The notes under the pieces: generated by a model
Database searches by the model: none
Told to the model about the DNA's origin: nothing
Seen by the model: only the letters and a program-made list of their open reading frames with translations
Origin: Zea mays
Taxonomy: Eukaryota; Streptophyta; Magnoliopsida; Poales; Poaceae
Assembly: GCF_902167145.1 (NCBI RefSeq)
Contig: NC_050104.1
Span: forward strand, 111,797,849 to 111,861,848
Reading direction: 5' to 3'
DNA length: 64,000 bases
Shown: one piece after another, positions 1-11,035 of the stretch
Layout of the letters: each line of letters opens with the position of its first letter
How positions within the stretch are numbered: position 1 is the first letter of the stretch
Made by a program: the position numbers and the translations under genes

Positions 1-466
1 CCCTCAAGACGCCTAATTCTCAGCTGGTAACCCCCATCAGCATAAAGCTGCAAAGGCCTGATGGGCACGATTAAGTCAAGGATCAGTCCACACGAGTGAC
101 TCGATCACGCTTCACCCGAGCCTAGCCTCGGCCGAAGGCAGCCGACCTCGAGAGACTTCCGTCTCGCCCGAGGCCCCCTTTTTATGGCGGACACATCACC
201 GGCTTGCCCAAGGCCTTGGCTTCGCTCAGAAGCAACCTTGACTAAATCACCACACCGACTGACCAAATTGCAGGGGCATTTAACGCAAAGGTGGCCTGAC
301 ACCTCTATCCTGACACGCGCCCCCGGCAGAGCCGAGGTGACCGCCGTCACTCCACCGCCCCACTGGCTAGTCTGACAGAAGGACAGCGCCGCCTGCGCCA
401 CTCCGACTGCAGTGCCACTCGACAGAGTGAGTCTGACAGGCAATTAGGCCTTGCCAAAGGCGCCAC

Positions 467-866
467 GGCGAACTCCGCTCCGCCCGACCCCAGGGCTCGG
501 ACTCGGGCTAAGACCCGGAAGACGGCGAACTCCGCTCCGCCCGACCCCAGGGCTCGGACTCGGGCTAAGACCCGGAAGACGGCGAACTCCGCTCCGCCCG
601 ACCCCAGGGCTCGGACTCGGGCTAAGACCCGGAAGACGGCGAACTCCGCTCCGCCCGACCCCAGGGCTCGGACTCGGGCTAAGACCCGGAAGACGGCGAA
701 CTCCGCTCCGCCCGACCCCAGGGCTCGGACTCGGGCTAAGACCCGGAAGACGGTGAACTCCGCTCCGCCCGACCCCAGGGCTCGGACTCGGGCTAAGACC
801 CGGAAGACGGCGAACTCCGCTCCGCCCGACCCCAGGGCTCGGACTCGGGCTAAGACCCGGAAGACG
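467..866 (+). repeat. 57 bp tandem repeat in LTR, seven units
   Basis: Seven near-identical 57 bp units lie inside the LTR; the string ccgacccc recurs at 484, 541, 598, 655, 712, 769 and 826. As 57 is a multiple of three, several frames on both strands stay open and give repetitive Arg/Pro- or Gly/Ala-rich pseudo-proteins. The same array is at 45470-45890 and 58880-59300. The other LTR subgroup has a 56 bp version (14471 onward). Confidence 0.9.
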
Positions 867-1404
867 ACGAAACTCCGCCTCGCCCGACCCCAGGGCTCGG
901 ACTCCGCCCTGGCCTCGGCCGGACGACTTCCGCCTCGCCCGACCCCCTGGCTCGGGCTCGGCCACGGCAACTGAAGGCAAGACTCAACCTCGGCTTCGGA
1001 GGAAACCCCACGTCGCCCTGCCTAGAGCACAGACCGCCACGTCAACAGGAAACGTCATCATCACCCTACCCCGAATCGACTCGGGTCACGGAGAACAAGA
1101 CCGGCGTCTCGTCCGGCCAGCTCCGCCAGAGGGGCAATGATGGCGCTCCACGAGCTCTATGACGACGGCGGCCCCCAGCTCTCTTACGGCAGCAGGACAA
1201 CGTCAGCAGGGACTCGACCGCTCCAACAGCTGTCCCTCCATCAGGCTCCGCCGCACAACCGATAGCCACGACATCACGCCAGCAGGATGCCCAGATCTCT
1301 CCGGCTGCCACATCGGCATGTACCTAGGGCACTAGCTCTCCCTCCGCTAGACACGTAGCACTCTGCTACATCCCCATTGTACACCTGGGTCCTCTCCTTA
1401 CGAC

Positions 1405-1412
1405 TATAAAAG
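1405..1412 (+). promoter_or_regulatory. LTR TATA box
   Basis: TATAAAAG lies about 305 bases before the LTR end, in a context shared by all the huck-like LTRs of the window (15217, 29230, 41556, and inverted at 44942 and 58351). It is the expected U3 core promoter; R and U5 follow it. Confidence 0.6.
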
Positions 1413-1716
1413 GAAGGACCAGGGCCTTCTCAGAGAAGGTTGGCCGCGCGGGACCGAGGACGGGACAGGCGCTCTCTTGGGGCCGCTCGCTTCCCTCACC
1501 CGCGTGGACGCTTGTAACCCCCCTACTGCAAGCGCACCTGACCTGGGCGCGGGACGAACACGAAGGCCGCGGGACTTCCACCTCTCTCACGCTCGGCTCC
1601 GGCCGCCTCGCCTCTCCCCCCTCCGCGCTCGCCCACGCGCTCGACCCATCTGGGCTGGGGCACGCAGCACACTCACTCGTCGGCTTAGGGACCCCCCCTG
1701 TCTCGAAACGCCGACA

Positions 1717-1844
1717 AAAATATTGTAAAGTGCCAGCAGGGCAGCAAGCAGCAGCGAGCTGCAAAGCTCCATGATGGCTGAGAGCAAGAGAGCGGTCCGC
1801 AAGAAGACGCCCGCTTCGCTTCTCTCTCTGCTACACTTAGACAT
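1717..1844 (-). pseudogene. Possible 5' end of a host gene with N-terminal membrane anchor, cut by LTR
   Basis: On the minus strand an ATG at 1773 opens a short frame that begins M-E-L-C-S-S and continues with about ten Leu/Ala residues. This looks like a signal peptide or signal anchor of the kind at the start of plant P450s and secreted proteins. An in-frame upstream ATG lies at 1844. The frame runs straight into the LTR end at 1716, so the rest of any coding region would lie to the left, beyond the insertion and outside the window. The upstream side (1860-2000) is AT-rich, as a promoter or leader could be. It may also be chance. Confidence 0.25.
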
Positions 1845-2148
1845 CCGTCTGCTTGCAGCCTGTTATATTAATAAACTTGCTCTAATTAACCAGCTAGATC
1901 TTAAGTTTGATACAAATTTGAGCTAGGGTTGCCAATAAATTAACACAGAGAGCTCAAAAGTAGACACTCTCTCCGATCCTATATTATTATTCCTATTACA
2001 TGCATTGAATATATCTCTCTACAACGTCTAGCACGGGGAAGGGGAGGCGGATTGGAGGTGTCGAGCCACTTCCCGATAATCGCCATGATCTTTATCACCT
2101 TAGCTTTATCCTGATCCTGTAGGCGCTGTAGCACAGAATGTCTTCAGT
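1845..2148. other. Unassigned flank between LTR and CACTA element
   Basis: AT-rich sequence without a recognisable gene. If the minus-strand frame at 1717-1844 is real, this would be its leader and promoter. It ends in agt, the presumed target duplication of the CACTA element. Confidence 0.4.
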
Positions 2149-2161
2149 CACTACCGGAATC

Positions 2162-3976
2162 GATAGTTTTGCCGAGTGTCTAAAGCACTCGGCAAAGCCT
2201 GGAAAACACTCGGCGGCTTTATCTCTTGGTTTGGTCTATCACATAATGCTGCCAGATCCACTCTTGCTTTTACGTTATCCTTTGACTTATCAGGAATGTC
2301 TATAATTGTTGTCCAAAGTGCCTCGTCAACATTCTTTTCAGTATGCATCATGTCAATGTTGTATGGAAGTAGCAGGTCGTCATAATATAGGGGAGCCGAG
2401 TCAAGCCAGACTTATGTGTCCACATATGCTGCTCACCATATCCCACAAAACCACCTTATGTATTGGCCACGAGCTCATCTATCTGTTGACGAATTTCGAC
2501 ACCAGTCATCGTTGCAGGTGGGCGGTCTGTCACTACGACACCTTTCGTAAAGTTCTTGATGTCTAGGCGGAATGGATGGTCAGGAGGGAGAAATTGTCGA
2601 TATTTATCGAAGGACAAATATTTGCCACCCTTTTTCAACCAAATGAACCTAAGAGCTTCCTTGCAAACTGGGCATGAGAACTTACCGTGAACACACCAGG
2701 CGCAGAATAGCCCATACGCCGGTAAGTCATGCATGGAGTACTGGTACCAAACATGCATTCTGAAGTTTGTCTTCGTAGCTCGGTCATACGTCCATACCCC
2801 TTTCTCCCAGGCACGTACCAATTCATCGATCAAATGCTCCATGTACACACCCATTTTATTCCCCAGTGTCCGGGAATTATCAACGACACGAATATATTCT
2901 GCCTTTGAAAGCACACACCGGGGGGAGATTGATTGGGATAACAAACACGGGCCAACATGTGTACGGGACAGCACTCATTCCATAGGGATTGAACCCATCT
3001 ATGGTCAACGCAACACGTACATTACGAGCCTCTTCGGCTTTCTCACGGTGAATGACATCAAAGTGTTTCCATGCTTCACCATCGGATGCGTGCACCATCT
3101 TGTCAGGATTGTATCGTTTTCCATTTTTGTGCCATGTCATCTGTTTCGCGGATTCCTCTGTCATGTACAGACACTGGATCCTCGGTATGAACGGAAGGTG
3201 CCGTAGGATTGTCAAGGGGATGTCGAGCTGCCTCTTCTGTCCATCACTAGAGTCTACCTCCATGAACCTAGACGATTTACACTTGGGACAGTACTTTGCC
3301 TCCGCGTATTTTTTCCTAAATAGCACGCAGCCCTTCGGACAAGCATGAATCTGCTCATACGTCATCTTGAGTGCACGAATGAGTTTCTGTGCCTCGTACA
3401 TGCTATTTGATAGAACGTGATCATCTGGAAGCATGCTCCCAATAACCATCAACAAGCCATCGAATGCGTATCTACTCATGCTGTATTGTGACTTGAACGC
3501 CATTACACGCCCATTGGCATCCAGTTGAGAAACCTTTGTCTGGCCGTGAAGAGGCTTCTGTGCTGCGTCAAACATGTCGTAGAACGCCTATGCAGCCGGC
3601 TCTGGCTCGTCATCCATACATCCTCCTGTGTACTGTGCCTCCTGATAGTTGTACAACATATCTGCTACCCCGCATCGGCATCATAATCCTCGACACGTTG
3701 TCTCAGCATCTCCTCTCTCGTACGATGCGCTTCACCATAAAAGATCCACCGAGTATAGCCCGGCGTAAATCCATTCTTACAAATATGTTCTACCATGGCC
3801 TTCTTTGGTTTTCTTTTCCGGTTGGCACATTTGCTGCACGGGCATGGGACTAGACTAGCTCCTTTAGCAGCTTCGCCATATGCCCGTTCCACGAAATCAT
3901 CGGTCTTTCTTATCCATTCAGGGGTGACATCGTTGCTTCCTCTACGACCCGTGTACATCCACTCATGGTCCTCCAT
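2162..3976 (-). pseudogene. Truncated TNP2-type CACTA transposase
   Basis: The start is ATG at 3976, just after a plausible intron acceptor (ttag). The first ~100 residues carry the transposase-associated domain, with a CPCSKCANR zinc-ligand motif and a following HICKNGF segment. The TNP2 domain follows in pieces: 3575-2880 (with HGQTKVSQLDANGR, then a CPKCKSSRFMEV segment), 2974-2456 (with ELVRAWEKGVWTYD, then CAWCVHGKFSCPVC) and 2351-2151. At least two frame changes break it. TNP2 proteins usually have around 1000 residues. Here the frame passes from the LAALCDRP segment directly into the terminal repeat, so the catalytic C-terminal half is missing. The protein would cut and join CACTA ends; this copy cannot be active. 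Confidence 0.85.
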
Positions 3977-3983
3977 CCTCTAA

Positions 3984-4860
3984 CAGAAGCCTAGCAATAG
4001 AAAATTTCGGTAGCACCTCCCCTGCACGGGGAGGTTTCTAAAACCTGCAAATAAAAGTATCAGCACGATGGCTGACATCCACGCATAATTCAACGACATG
4101 ATGGCCGACAATCATATCTATATATATTCAATCCATGAGACATCAATACATGATGTGTGGCCCATGTATAAAATGATAAGGACATTCAACCAATGCACAA
4201 ATACCCTCATTCTCCTTCTCATGAAAAAATGTGACCGTGTCTACTTTGATTACATTAATATAAACATGTCTACTTTGATTACATTAATATAAACATGTGT
4301 TTGCTTAAATGAAATCATGATAAATAATACAGTTTATTAATTAATACCATTTAATTCTCAACAAATGACAAAAACAGATGACTAGAAATTTATACCTTGT
4401 AGCGGAGAAAGACGGGGCGACGAGTTTGGCGGCCGGGCGAAGAACGGGACGACCTGGCAGCGGTTGCCGATGCGATGTGGTTGGCGGTTGCTAAGTAGGC
4501 GGGCGCGGCGACGGCGTGCAAGGGCACGGGGAGGCGGCGGCACGTGGGGAGACGGTGGCGCGCGGGGGAGACAGCGGCGCGGGATGGCGGCGGCGCACGA
4601 GGGAGACGACAGTGCGGGGAGGAGACGGCGGCACGAGACGCGGCGCGTGGGGAGACGACAGCGCGGGGAGGCGGCGACGCGCTAGGGAGACAGCGGTGCA
4701 AGGAGGAGACGACGGCGCGGGGAACGGCGGCGCGCGAGGAGGAGACGGCGGCGTGGGGAACGGCGGCGCGCGGGTAGACGACGTCGCGCGGGATAGAGTG
4801 AGAGTGAGAGAAGAGAGGAAGAACAGGCCGCTCGGTGTTAACTTTACCCTCTTTAAAATA
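3984..4860 (-). other. CACTA leader: AT-rich intron-like part and GC-rich part
   Basis: This lies upstream of the transposase start. 3984-4389 is AT-rich, contains a perfect 29 bp tandem duplication (4238-4295) and is probably intron. 4390-4860 is strongly GC-rich and made of short ggagacggcggcgcg-like words, so it is open in several frames by composition only. I call no protein here. Confidence 0.45.
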
Positions 4861-4864
4861 TTCT

Positions 4865-5125
4865 TTGCCTAGTGCCTGTAACGAACACTCGGCAAAGACC
4901 TCTTTGCCGAGTGCCAGCTGACACGCACTCGGCAAAGGTCTGATTTAGGGTTTTTTGAAAACAGTTTACCGAGTGTCTCCCGTATGACACTCGGTAAAAC
5001 GTACTTTGCCGAGTGTCACCCTTTGACACTCGGCAAAGAAGATTCTTTGTCGAGTGTCAACCAGATGACACTCGGCAAAACCTTCTTTATCGAGTGTCTT
5101 TTTTGGGCACTCGGCAAAGCATATT
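4865..5125. repeat. CACTA subterminal repeat block
   Basis: About ten copies in both orientations of the decamer ctcggcaaag and its complement ctttgccgag, spaced 20-40 bases apart. In En/Spm-type elements such subterminal motifs bind the element-encoded TnpA-like protein and are needed for excision. Confidence 0.75.
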
Positions 5126-5139
5126 TTTATTTTTTTATT

Positions 5140-5600
5140 TTGCCAACCAAACTTTTTGTGGTATGTTCCTACACTATGTAGACCTACATGTACCGTTTTG
5201 GGACAATTATAACAGTGTTTTCTATAGCTAGTAGATTTAGTTCGTTTATTTGAATTTCTTCGAAAAATTCAGATTTGAACTGCAAGTCAACCGATACTTG
5301 GAAAACCGTACATGCAAAAATGATATGCATGCTATTTAGCACAAGTTACAACCGATTTCAGGAGTGGACCGTAAATTTCGAGCAACATGCACACACAACA
5401 TGGCCGTGAACTTGTCAACCAGTTGTTTAAAAATTGTATAAATCACAAACAAAGTCAGAAAATCATGAAACTTGTCCACGTGTCATGATATCATATATAT
5501 ATAAAGACTGTGATAAAAATTTGATAAAGTTTCGACAAAGTTATGACACACTATGTGTAGAAACCTAATGGATCCACACATGAAATCAGGTTAAAGACCG
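5140..5600 (+). repeat. CACTA internal segment shared with 60376-60960
   Basis: This follows the subterminal block. It resembles the reverse complement of 60376-60960, for example the words aacttgtc, cacaaacaaagtca, aatcatgaaac, tgtcatgatatcata and gtgtagaaacct in the same order. It appears to be a family-specific internal region and marks where this CACTA copy is broken off. Confidence 0.6.
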
Positions 5601-6335
5601 TATTCTGAATTCTAATTAGCTTGTGCCAGTGGCCAATAATGATCGCTTAATTTGTTTTCAGTATATATTTGCTATATTGCAAGAGCATTAGAGCATGCAT
5701 GTGCATATCCTTACGAAGCACGAGAAGATCGAACTACAAAGTCAACGAACCGTTGCTCCAACAATGCCGAGAGTAGCTGTGGTAATGGTAGTATTACATC
5801 ATCTGCAGTACGTTCTTTGGACGATGCGGCGGTTTCAGAACTTTCGGTCATTACTACATACGCGTCGGGTCGAGGAAACGTACGCGCGCTATATTACCAC
5901 GCAAGTACTCAGGATCTGCATAGCGAGTTGCACGTGAAATATAATGCACGATTATTAGCGCATCTGCAAAAATCTAGGTACTGCGCCGTATGTACAGTAC
6001 ACTGCTGTTACGTACGTATATGTGTCAGTGTGTGTACGCAGAGCAGAACCACCTGCTGCAGTGCATCGTCGTATGGGTCCAAAAAAACGAATGATGAGGC
6101 GTATCGTAACGTACTAATGGCGTAATATTGTGGTAAATATAGTATTCTCCTCGTGATTGGTTGCAGCGCTGCATCTGATCGATCTCGGGTACCTGCTATA
6201 CACGCACAGGTTGGTACGACCCGAGCTACCCTCACAGGCTCGCAGAAGATCTTGGCGCACGATCTCGTCCACACTGAGTAGGGTATCTACGTGGTGTAGT
6301 AAAAAGTGTGTTCGGGAGGACTGTCAAATTAATTT
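5601..6335. other. Unassigned low-repeat sequence
   Basis: No terminal repeats, transposase motifs or convincing coding frame. Balanced base composition. A plus-strand frame at 5652-6125 shows no recognisable motif and I do not call it. Confidence 0.4.
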
Positions 6336-7000
6336 TTACCAAATGTGAAAAGGAGATGCAACTCCGGGATGGGAAAGCCCCGTATTCAAATAACATCTTC
6401 GGGCAGGATTGGGCGCACGCATGTTAACCGGAGAAGCTAAAATCTGTTAGAGAAATAGATGTTTTCAGTTTTAATTTAATCCAGAAAATCATAATAATAT
6501 ATGTGACGACATGTATATGTATGTGTGTATTACTACTCATATAAACAGTAAACAATAGTAAAACATACACAATTACTAAAAACAGAATGTACCCTGCGGA
6601 GGGACCGATGCTCAAGCTCAAGGCATTCGTGGCTCCATTCACACGAGAAATCTCGTGTGTATGTTCGATGTAGTCGTACACAGTCGAAGCAGGCCGATGT
6701 ACGCAGTGCAGTCCCTCGAACGACGCCGGCGATGAGGACCTTGATCAGTGCTGGTCGAGCGAACGAAGCGAGCAGTCGCGAGTATGCTCCCCAAAAACCT
6801 GATCGCCCGCACTCTCGTACAAGTGTCTCTCCGCGGACGACAATTTCGGAGGACTTCTCTCCCACAGAGACTCTTTGTGCTCGCAAAAGGTGGGACATGG
6901 ATGGGATGTACGCAACACGTCTGAGAATTGTACGTGTGTTCTCTAGTGGTACTGTTGTCGTAACCAGAAGTAGCCTCCCCTACTCGTATATATATGCGCA
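6336..7000 (-). repeat. ~650 bp direct repeat, left copy
   Basis: This matches 17356-18000 in the same orientation along its whole length, from tttttaccaaatgtgaaaag to the agtagcctcc end, with scattered substitutions. The two copies bracket the Copia element. It ends about ten bases before that element's LTR. Read on the minus strand it resembles an LTR in layout (GC-rich start, AT-rich end, then a short leader), but clear TG...CA borders and a primer site are not seen. Origin unknown. Confidence 0.6.
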
Positions 7001-7010
7001 GAGGGAGGCC

Positions 7011-8201
7011 TGAAAGTCGCCTAGAGGGGGTGTGAATAGGCAAATCTGAAATTTACAAACTTAAAGCACCTCTACAAGCCGGGGTTAGCGCTAGAAATAT
7101 AAACGAGTCCGAGAGAGAGGGCAAAAAACAAATCACAAGCGATTAAGAGTGGATGACACAGTGATTTGTTTTACCCAGGTTCGGTTCTTGCAAACCTACT
7201 CCCCGTTGAGGTGGTCACAAAGACCGGGTCTCTTTCAACCCTTTCCCTCTCTCAAACGGTCACTTAGACCGAGTGAGCTTCTCTTCTCAATCAAACGGGA
7301 CACTAAGTCCCCATAAGGACCACCACACAATTGGTGTCTCTTGCCATGGTTACAATTGAGTTGGAATCAAGAAAGAAGGAAGAAGAAAAGCAATCCAAGC
7401 GCAAGAGCTCAAATGAACACAAATGTCTCTCTCTCTAGTCACTAATTTAATTGGAATGATCTTTGGACTTGGGAGAGGATTTGATCTCTTTGTTTGTGTC
7501 TTGTATTGAATGCTATAGCTCTTGTGTGAGGTTTGAAGGCCGAAAACTTGGATGCAATGAATGGTGGTTGGTTGGGGGTATTTATAACCCCAACCACCAA
7601 AATAGCCGTTGGTGAAGGCTGCTGTCGCATGGCGCACCGGACAGTCCGGTGCGCCACCGGACACTGTCCGGTGCGCCAGCCACGTCACCCGACCGTTAGG
7701 GTTCGACTGTTGGAGCTTCTGACTTCTGGGCCACCGGACAGTCCGGTGGTGCACCGAACAGTCACTGTTTACTGTCCGGTGCGCCTTCTGGCTCTACTCT
7801 GACTTTTGCGCGCACTGTAGTGCATTAACTACTCGTTGTAGACGACCGTTGGCGCTGTGTAGCCGTTACTCCGCTGGCGCACCGGACAGTCCGGTGCTAC
7901 ACCGGACAGTCCGGTGAATTATACCGGAGCGGCTCCCAGAATTCCCGAAGGTGGCAAGTTCAGAGTTTGGTTCCCTGGTGCACCGGACAGTCCGGTGCGC
8001 CAGACCAGGGCACACTTCGACTTCGGTAGTCTTTTGCTCTCTTTGTTTGAACCCTTTCTTGGTCTTTTTATTGGAATGTTGTGAACCTTTGGCACCTGTA
8101 GAACTCATAATCTAGAGCAAACTAGTTAGTCCATTTATTTGTGTTAGGCAATTCAACCACCAAAATCAATTAGGAAAAGGTGTAAGCCTATTTCCCTTTC
8201 A
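7011..8201 (-). mobile_element. Copia 3' LTR, complete
   Basis: A 1191 bp terminal repeat. On the minus strand it starts TGAAAGGGAAATAGG at 8201 and ends GGCGACTTTCA at 7011, giving the TG...CA ends. The five bases to its left are aggcc. The partner LTR has lost its outer end, so the target duplication cannot be checked. Confidence 0.88.
7635..7997. repeat. Dispersed 17 bp palindrome inside Copia LTR
   Basis: The near-palindrome CACCGGACAGTCCGGTG occurs at 7635, 7732, 7880, 7900 and 7981, plus a variant with two extra bases at 7655. Each could form a stem of eight pairs around a single central base. The other LTR (16491-17346) has fewer copies, one removed by a 24 bp deletion. Confidence 0.85.
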
Positions 8202-9005
8202 ATCTCACACTTTTTGGTGATTGATGCCAACACAAACCAAAGCAAATGTATAAGTGCAGAATTGAACTAGTTTGCATAATATAAGTGCAGAGGTTGCTTG
8301 GAATGAAACCAATAATTATTTCTACTAGATATGCATGGATGGCTTTCTTCTTATTTAAATATTTGGACCACGCTTGCACCACATGTTTTGTTTTGCAATG
8401 TTTTGGAAATTCGTTTTCAAAATATTTTTGCAAATAGTCAAGATTTTGAGAAGCATTTTCAAGATTTGAAATTTTCTCCCCCTGTTTCAAATGCTTTTCC
8501 TTTGACTAAACAAAACTCCCCCTTAATGAAATCCTCCTCTTAGTGTTCAAGAGGGTTTTAGATATTAATTTTGAAGAGGGTATACCAATTTGAAATTATA
8601 TCAAAAATAAGATACCAATCGAAAAATCTTTTCTTAATTCACATTTGAAAACTACATTTTTGAAATTGGTGGTGGTGCGGTCCTTTTGCTTTGGGCTAAT
8701 ACTTTCTCCCCCTTTGGCATGAATCGCCAAAAACGGATACTTGTGAGTGAAATATAAGCCCTTTTTGCTTTCTCTCCCTTTGGCAAATAATATATGAGTG
8801 AAGATTATACCAAAATGGAGAACGTTGTGGAGCGACGACGAAGGATGAATAATTCGATAGAGTGGAGTGGAAGCCTTGTCTTCGCCGAAGACTCCATTTC
8901 CCTTTCAATCTATGACTTAGCATGAAATGCACTTGAAGAACACATTAGTCATAGCAAATGAAAGAGATAATCAAAGGTATATAAATGAGCTATGTGTGCA
9001 AAACA
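8202..9005 (-). other. Copia 3' noncoding region
   Basis: Sequence between the RNase H end and the 3' LTR. It has C/T-rich blocks such as ctccccctttggc (8706 and 8766 areas), which on the element strand are purine-rich and may include secondary polypurine tracts. No coding frame is supported. Confidence 0.55.
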
Positions 9006-9545
9006 TCAATCGAAATTCCTAGAATCAAGAATATTTAGCTCATGCCTAAGTTTGGTAAATGTTTTCTCATCTAATGGCTTGGTAAAGATATCGGCTAATT
9101 GTTCTTTGGTGTTAATATATGCAATCTCGATATCCCCCTTTTGTTGGTGATCCCTCAAAAAGTGATACCGAATGACTATGTGTTTAGTGCGGCTATGCTC
9201 AACGGGATTATCTGCCATGCGGATTGCACTCTCATTATCACATAGAAGAGGAACTTTGGTTAATTTGTAACCATAGTCCCTAAGGGTTTGCCTCATCCAA
9301 AGCAATTGCGCGCAACAATGGCCTGCGGCAATGTACTCGGCTTCGGCGGTAGAAAGAGCTACAGAATTTTGCTTCTTTGAAGCCCAAGACACCAGAGATC
9401 TTCCCAAGAACTGGCAAGTCCCTGATGTTCTCTTTCTATCAATCTTACACCCTGCCCAATCAGCATCGGAATAACCAATTAAATCAAAAGTGGATCCCTT
9501 GGAGTACCAAAGGCCAAACTTAGGAGTATAAACTAAATATCTCAA
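9006..9545 (-). pseudogene. Copia RNase H domain
   Basis: C-terminal part of the Copia polyprotein. It reads LIGYSDADWAGC near the start, then ALSTAEAEYIA and LLCDNESAI, which carry the D-E-D residues of the Copia RNase H active site, and ADIFTKPL near the end. RNase H removes RNA from the RNA-DNA hybrid during reverse transcription. The frame is open for about 180 residues but is separated from RT by a stop near 9588. Confidence 0.9.
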
Positions 9546-9587
9546 GATTCGTTTTACGGCCCTAAGGTGAACTTCCTTAGGATCGGC

Positions 9588-10968
9588 TTAGAATCTTGCA
9601 CACATGCATACGGAAAGCATAATATCCGGTCGAGATACACATAAATAAAGTAAAGATCCTATCATCGACCGGTATACCTTTTGATCTATGGATTTACCTC
9701 CCGTGTCGAGGTCGAAATGTCCATTGGTTCCCATGTGTGTCTTGATGGGCTTGGCATCCTTCATCCCAAACTTGGTAAGAATGTCTTGAATGTACTTCGT
9801 TTGGCTAATGAAGGTGCACTCTTGGAGTTGCTTGACTTGAAATCCTAAGAAATACTTCAACTCCCCCATCATAGACATCTCGAATTTTTGAGTCATGATC
9901 CTACTAAACTCTTCACATGTAGATTCGTTAGTAGACCCAAATATGATATCATCAACATAAATTTGGCATACAAACAAATCATTTGCAAGTGTTTTAGTAA
10001 AGAGAGTAGGATTGGCTTTTCCGACTTTGAAGCCATTAGCGATAAGAAAATCTCTTAGGCATTCATACCATGCTCTTGAGGCTTGCTTGAGCCCATAAAG
10101 CGCCTTAGAGAGTTTATAAACATGGTTAGGGTACTCACTATTTTCAAAGCTGGGAGGTTGCTCAACATAGACCTCCTCCTTGATTGATCCATTGAGGAAG
10201 GCACTTTTCACGTCCATTTGGTAAAGCTTAAAGCCATGGTAAGTAGCATACGAATTGACTCGAGCCTAGCTATGGGTGCATAAGTTTCACCAAAATCCAA
10301 ACCTTCGACTTGTGAATATCCTTTGGCCACAAGTCGGGCTTTGTTCCTTGTCACCACACCATGCTCATCTTGCTTGTTGCGGAAGACCCACTTGGTTCCT
10401 ACAACATTTTGGTTAGGACGTGGAACTAAATGCCATACCTCATTCCTTGTGAAGTTGTTGAGCTCCTCTTGCATCGCCAGCACCCAATCCGAATCTTGAA
10501 GTGCTTCCTCTATCCTGTGTGGCTCAATAGAGGAAACAAAAGAGCAATGTTTACAAAAATGAGCAACACGAGATCGAGTGGTTACCCCCTTATGAATGTC
10601 GCCGAGGATGGTGTTCACGGGGTGATCTCGTTGGATTGCTTGGTGGACTCTTGGGTGTGGCGGTCTCGTGCCCTCATCATCTTCCTTGTCTTGATCATTA
10701 GCATCTCCCCCTTGATCATTGTTCTCCTCTTGAGGTAGCTCCTCTTGATCTCATCATCATCATCTTGAGCTTGATCCTCATCTTGAGTTGGTGGAGATGC
10801 TTGCATGGAGGAAGATGGTTGATCTTGTGCTTGTGGAAGCTCTTCGGATTCCTTAGGACACACATCCCCAATGGACATGTTCCTTAGCGCGACGCACAGA
10901 GCCTCTTCATCATCTAGTTCATCAAGATCAACTTGCTCTACTTGAGAGCCATTAGTCTCATCAAACAC
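9588..10968 (-). pseudogene. Copia reverse transcriptase and connector region
   Basis: The right part (10968-10615) is the acidic integrase-RT connector (LDELDDEEALC, QDDDDEI). The RT core follows in two overlapping frames. 10618-10208 has [20 protein letters not shown] and GTKWVFRNK. 10217-9588 has [25 protein letters not shown] and the catalytic YVDDIIFG. A frameshift near 10210 and a stop near 9588 break the chain. The catalytic Asp pair is kept. RT copies the element RNA into DNA in virus-like particles. Confidence 0.9.
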
Positions 10969-11035
10969 AATGTCACAAGAGACTTCAACTAGTCCAGTGG
11001 ACTTGTTAAAGACTCTATATGCCCTTGTGTTTGAA

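Larger units (their letters stand above)
1..1716 (+). mobile_element. Huck-like Gypsy LTR, cut by window start
   Basis: This is the right-hand part of a long terminal repeat. It lacks only the first ~20 bases (compare the complete copy at 44639-46375 on the other strand). It ends in the conserved GAAACGCCGACA at 1705-1716. It belongs to the same subgroup as the LTRs at 44639 and 58048: it shares the AAGACGCC start region and a 57 bp internal repeat. Whether it is a 3' LTR or a solo LTR cannot be told because the left flank is outside the window. The five bases after it (1717-1721, aaaat) would be the target duplication. Confidence 0.9.
2149..5600 (-). mobile_element. CACTA (En/Spm-type) element, deletion derivative, right end lost
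   Basis: The left terminus is CACTACCGGAAT at 2149-2160, followed by the subterminal motif ctcggcaaag that recurs at both ends of this family. A minus-strand TNP2 transposase remnant fills 2162-3976. An AT-rich leader with a 29 bp tandem duplication (4238-4295), a GC-rich stretch (4390-4860) and a subterminal repeat block (4865-5125) follow. No right terminal inverted repeat is seen before 5650, so the 5' end of the element is truncated. The segment 5140-5600 matches the CACTA end at 60376-60960. Confidence 0.8.

Noticed and set aside
467..866. CRISPR-like regular array
   Set aside because: The units are contiguous without spacers, lie in a plant LTR, and recur in every LTR of the same subgroup.
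347..980. Long repetitive reading frames (207 and 178 codons) on the minus strand, and similar ones at 45342-46005 and 58751-59414
   Set aside because: They are produced by the 57 bp LTR repeat, whose length is a multiple of three. Several frames are open at once and none resembles a protein family.
4390..4935. Minus-strand frame rich in Ala, Arg, Pro and Ser in the CACTA leader
   Set aside because: Made of short GC-rich words and open in several frames; it starts in the subterminal repeat. Composition explains it.
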